From Epiperipatus broadwayi (lineage: Eukaryota > Onychophora > Udeonychophora > Euonychophora > Peripatidae), in contig JAQFVV010006216.1 of the NCBI GenBank assembly GCA_028023455.1, positions 749,001-813,000 of the forward strand: DNA of 64,000 nucleotides, given 5' to 3'. A program made the position numbers and the translations under genes. The notes beneath the pieces are model-generated. The model was not told the DNA's origin. It ran no database searches and saw nothing but the letters and a program-made list of their open reading frames with translations. This document shows, piece by piece, positions 62,801 through 64,000 of this stretch. Within the stretch, counting starts at the first letter, position 1, and each line of letters starts with the position of its first letter.

Positions 62801-63055
62801 TTATACTTATTTAACGGTGTGGGAAGTCTATAAATAAATTAAAATAAAAGGAAAGGGGAGTCTTTATATCAAAGAATTATGTATTTTAATAAGTTTAAAT
62901 GATCCATGTCTGTTTAGCAATTAAATCATACCATTATGTGGGATATTCCATAATGTGTGGGCATTGAGTAAGTAAATATTCTTTAGAGTTATATTCATTA
63001 TTTCAAGCATTGCATGCATATAGGCCTCATCGTTCATTTATATATATATATATAT
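59890..63055. other. AT-rich DNA, no gene seen
   Basis: No supported gene. The 80-codon frame at 60543-60785 has no recognised similarity. Confidence 0.45.
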
Positions 63056-63059
63056 ATAT

Positions 63060-63400
63060 TTGTTCTCTCTACCCAGGCATATTGGAAAGCTGAACCCCAT
63101 CTCGTATCTCCAAGTCCAAGAACCAGGCTCTTAACCCCCCTGGGAACTTATTTGTTTGTATGAGCTGGCTTTATATGGGGATCGCTCTGGGAAAAATCCA
63201 GCCCATTAAATGCACAGCTGACCACTCTTCATTTGTGAACTGATTTTGCCAACATTTGCAGACATATATTGGTCTATTTCTTTAATGAATTCTCAGAAGC
63301 ACCCACAAGGATCCACGACTGGATCACATAAATATGCTGCCATGCATACACTGCCTTTCTATTATATTTCTACATAAAACCTATGAATATCCATAGGCCG
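63060..63400. other. GC-richer segment of unknown nature
   Basis: About 340 bp of balanced base composition in very AT-rich surroundings, preceded by (TA)n. No long open frame, no tRNA motif and no terminal repeats seen. It may be an old interspersed repeat or non-coding exon. Confidence 0.3.
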
Positions 63401-63883
63401 TAATATTGTGACTTTACTAACCAGATCTATTTATTATATTCATTAATATTTTCAGATGCATGTCTTTGATGAGGGCATTATATATACAACAAGCTATCCC
63501 ACACATGTTTTTTCACTTGGTAAAATTGAAATACTTTTCCCTATTAATCAAATGTATTTTTGTAATAAAATTAATGTTTCAATCCTAAATAATACTTGTA
63601 AGCTAAATCGGTTAAATGCTATATTTTGTTCCTTCTGGGGTGGATTAGTATCTCAAGAATACATTTACTAATAGCGCTAAATCAATTGTCCATTATTATG
63701 TTTATCTATTATTGGCAGATGAGCCACAATAATAAATCAATTCATAGTAATCAATCAAATCTGTCATCTTCTAAGTTATAAATAAAATGTCATATGATTT
63801 AGCTGTTGCCTTGTAAATGTAATTCAAAATATATTTACATCAAGAGGCCAATGATTAATAAAATAATGAAACAAGTATTCATT

Positions 63884-63904
63884 CATATTTCTTTTAAGTA
63901 ATAA

Positions 63905-63938
<34 letters not shown>

Positions 63939-63959
63939 TTATTACTTAAAAGAAATATG
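63884..63959. repeat. 76-bp perfect palindrome centred on (TA)n
   Basis: CATATTTCTTTTAAGTAATA, AATTT, (TA)n, and the exact mirror TATTACTTAAAAGAAATATG. Confidence 0.95.
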
Positions 63960-64000
63960 GTGCGCCATTTGTAACAATTTCAAATTAATATATATAAGAT

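Overview
This window looks like AT-rich, repeat-dominated animal nuclear DNA. It holds four families of Penelope-like elements (PLEs) that encode GIY-YIG endonuclease, an RTE-type LINE remnant, a Ty3-type LTR retrotransposon, tRNA-like fragments, and long (TA)n, (GATA)n and (AAT)n arrays. The mix suggests an invertebrate, perhaps a mollusc such as a cephalopod. That is inference from repeat content only. I found no host protein-coding gene that I can support.

Layout. 1-9,000 is a PLE cluster. Two head-to-tail copies of family A lie on the minus strand (1-1891 and 2590-4999), followed by a 325-bp foldback element, a 450-bp GATA array and a head-to-head inverted pair of family B (5814-7376 minus, 7375-8990 plus). 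9,000-16,000 is AT-rich DNA with hairpin MITE-like elements, a ~320-bp tandem repeat family (called R1 here) and a large foldback element. 15,955-17,430 is a decayed RTE-type LINE on the minus strand. 17,600-42,400 is AT-rich DNA with microsatellites and many inverted-repeat elements, including a PLE endonuclease fragment enclosed by 51-bp inverted repeats at 23.2-23.8 kb. 42,945-49,504 is a nearly intact, GC-richer Ty3-type LTR element on the minus strand (gag-pro-RT-RH-IN, 2.13-kb LTR); an assembly gap cuts its 3' LTR. 49,505-64,000 is again AT-rich, with a family C PLE at 53 kb, a second PLE endonuclease fragment with inverted-repeat ends at 57.3 kb, old tandem repeats and perfect palindromes.

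The most interesting signal is a family of short foldback elements at 11.3-12.1, 19.5-19.9, 24.2-24.4 and 35.1-35.4 kb. The best copy carries what folds as a minimal type-I hammerhead ribozyme (core CUGAUGA, stem II GAGC/GCUU, GAA, a two-pair stem III and a GUC cleavage site), at 11909-11949. The other three elements are flanked by 11-14 bp target-site duplications, which argues for target-primed retrotransposition rather than cut-and-paste movement. Hammerheads are known from PLEs and retrozymes, and autonomous-type PLEs are present here, so mobilisation by PLE machinery is a reasonable hypothesis.

A second recurring pattern is PLE GIY-YIG 3' fragments boxed by 50-bp inverted repeats (23.2 and 57.3 kb), with a stripped hairpin-only relative at 26.0 kb.
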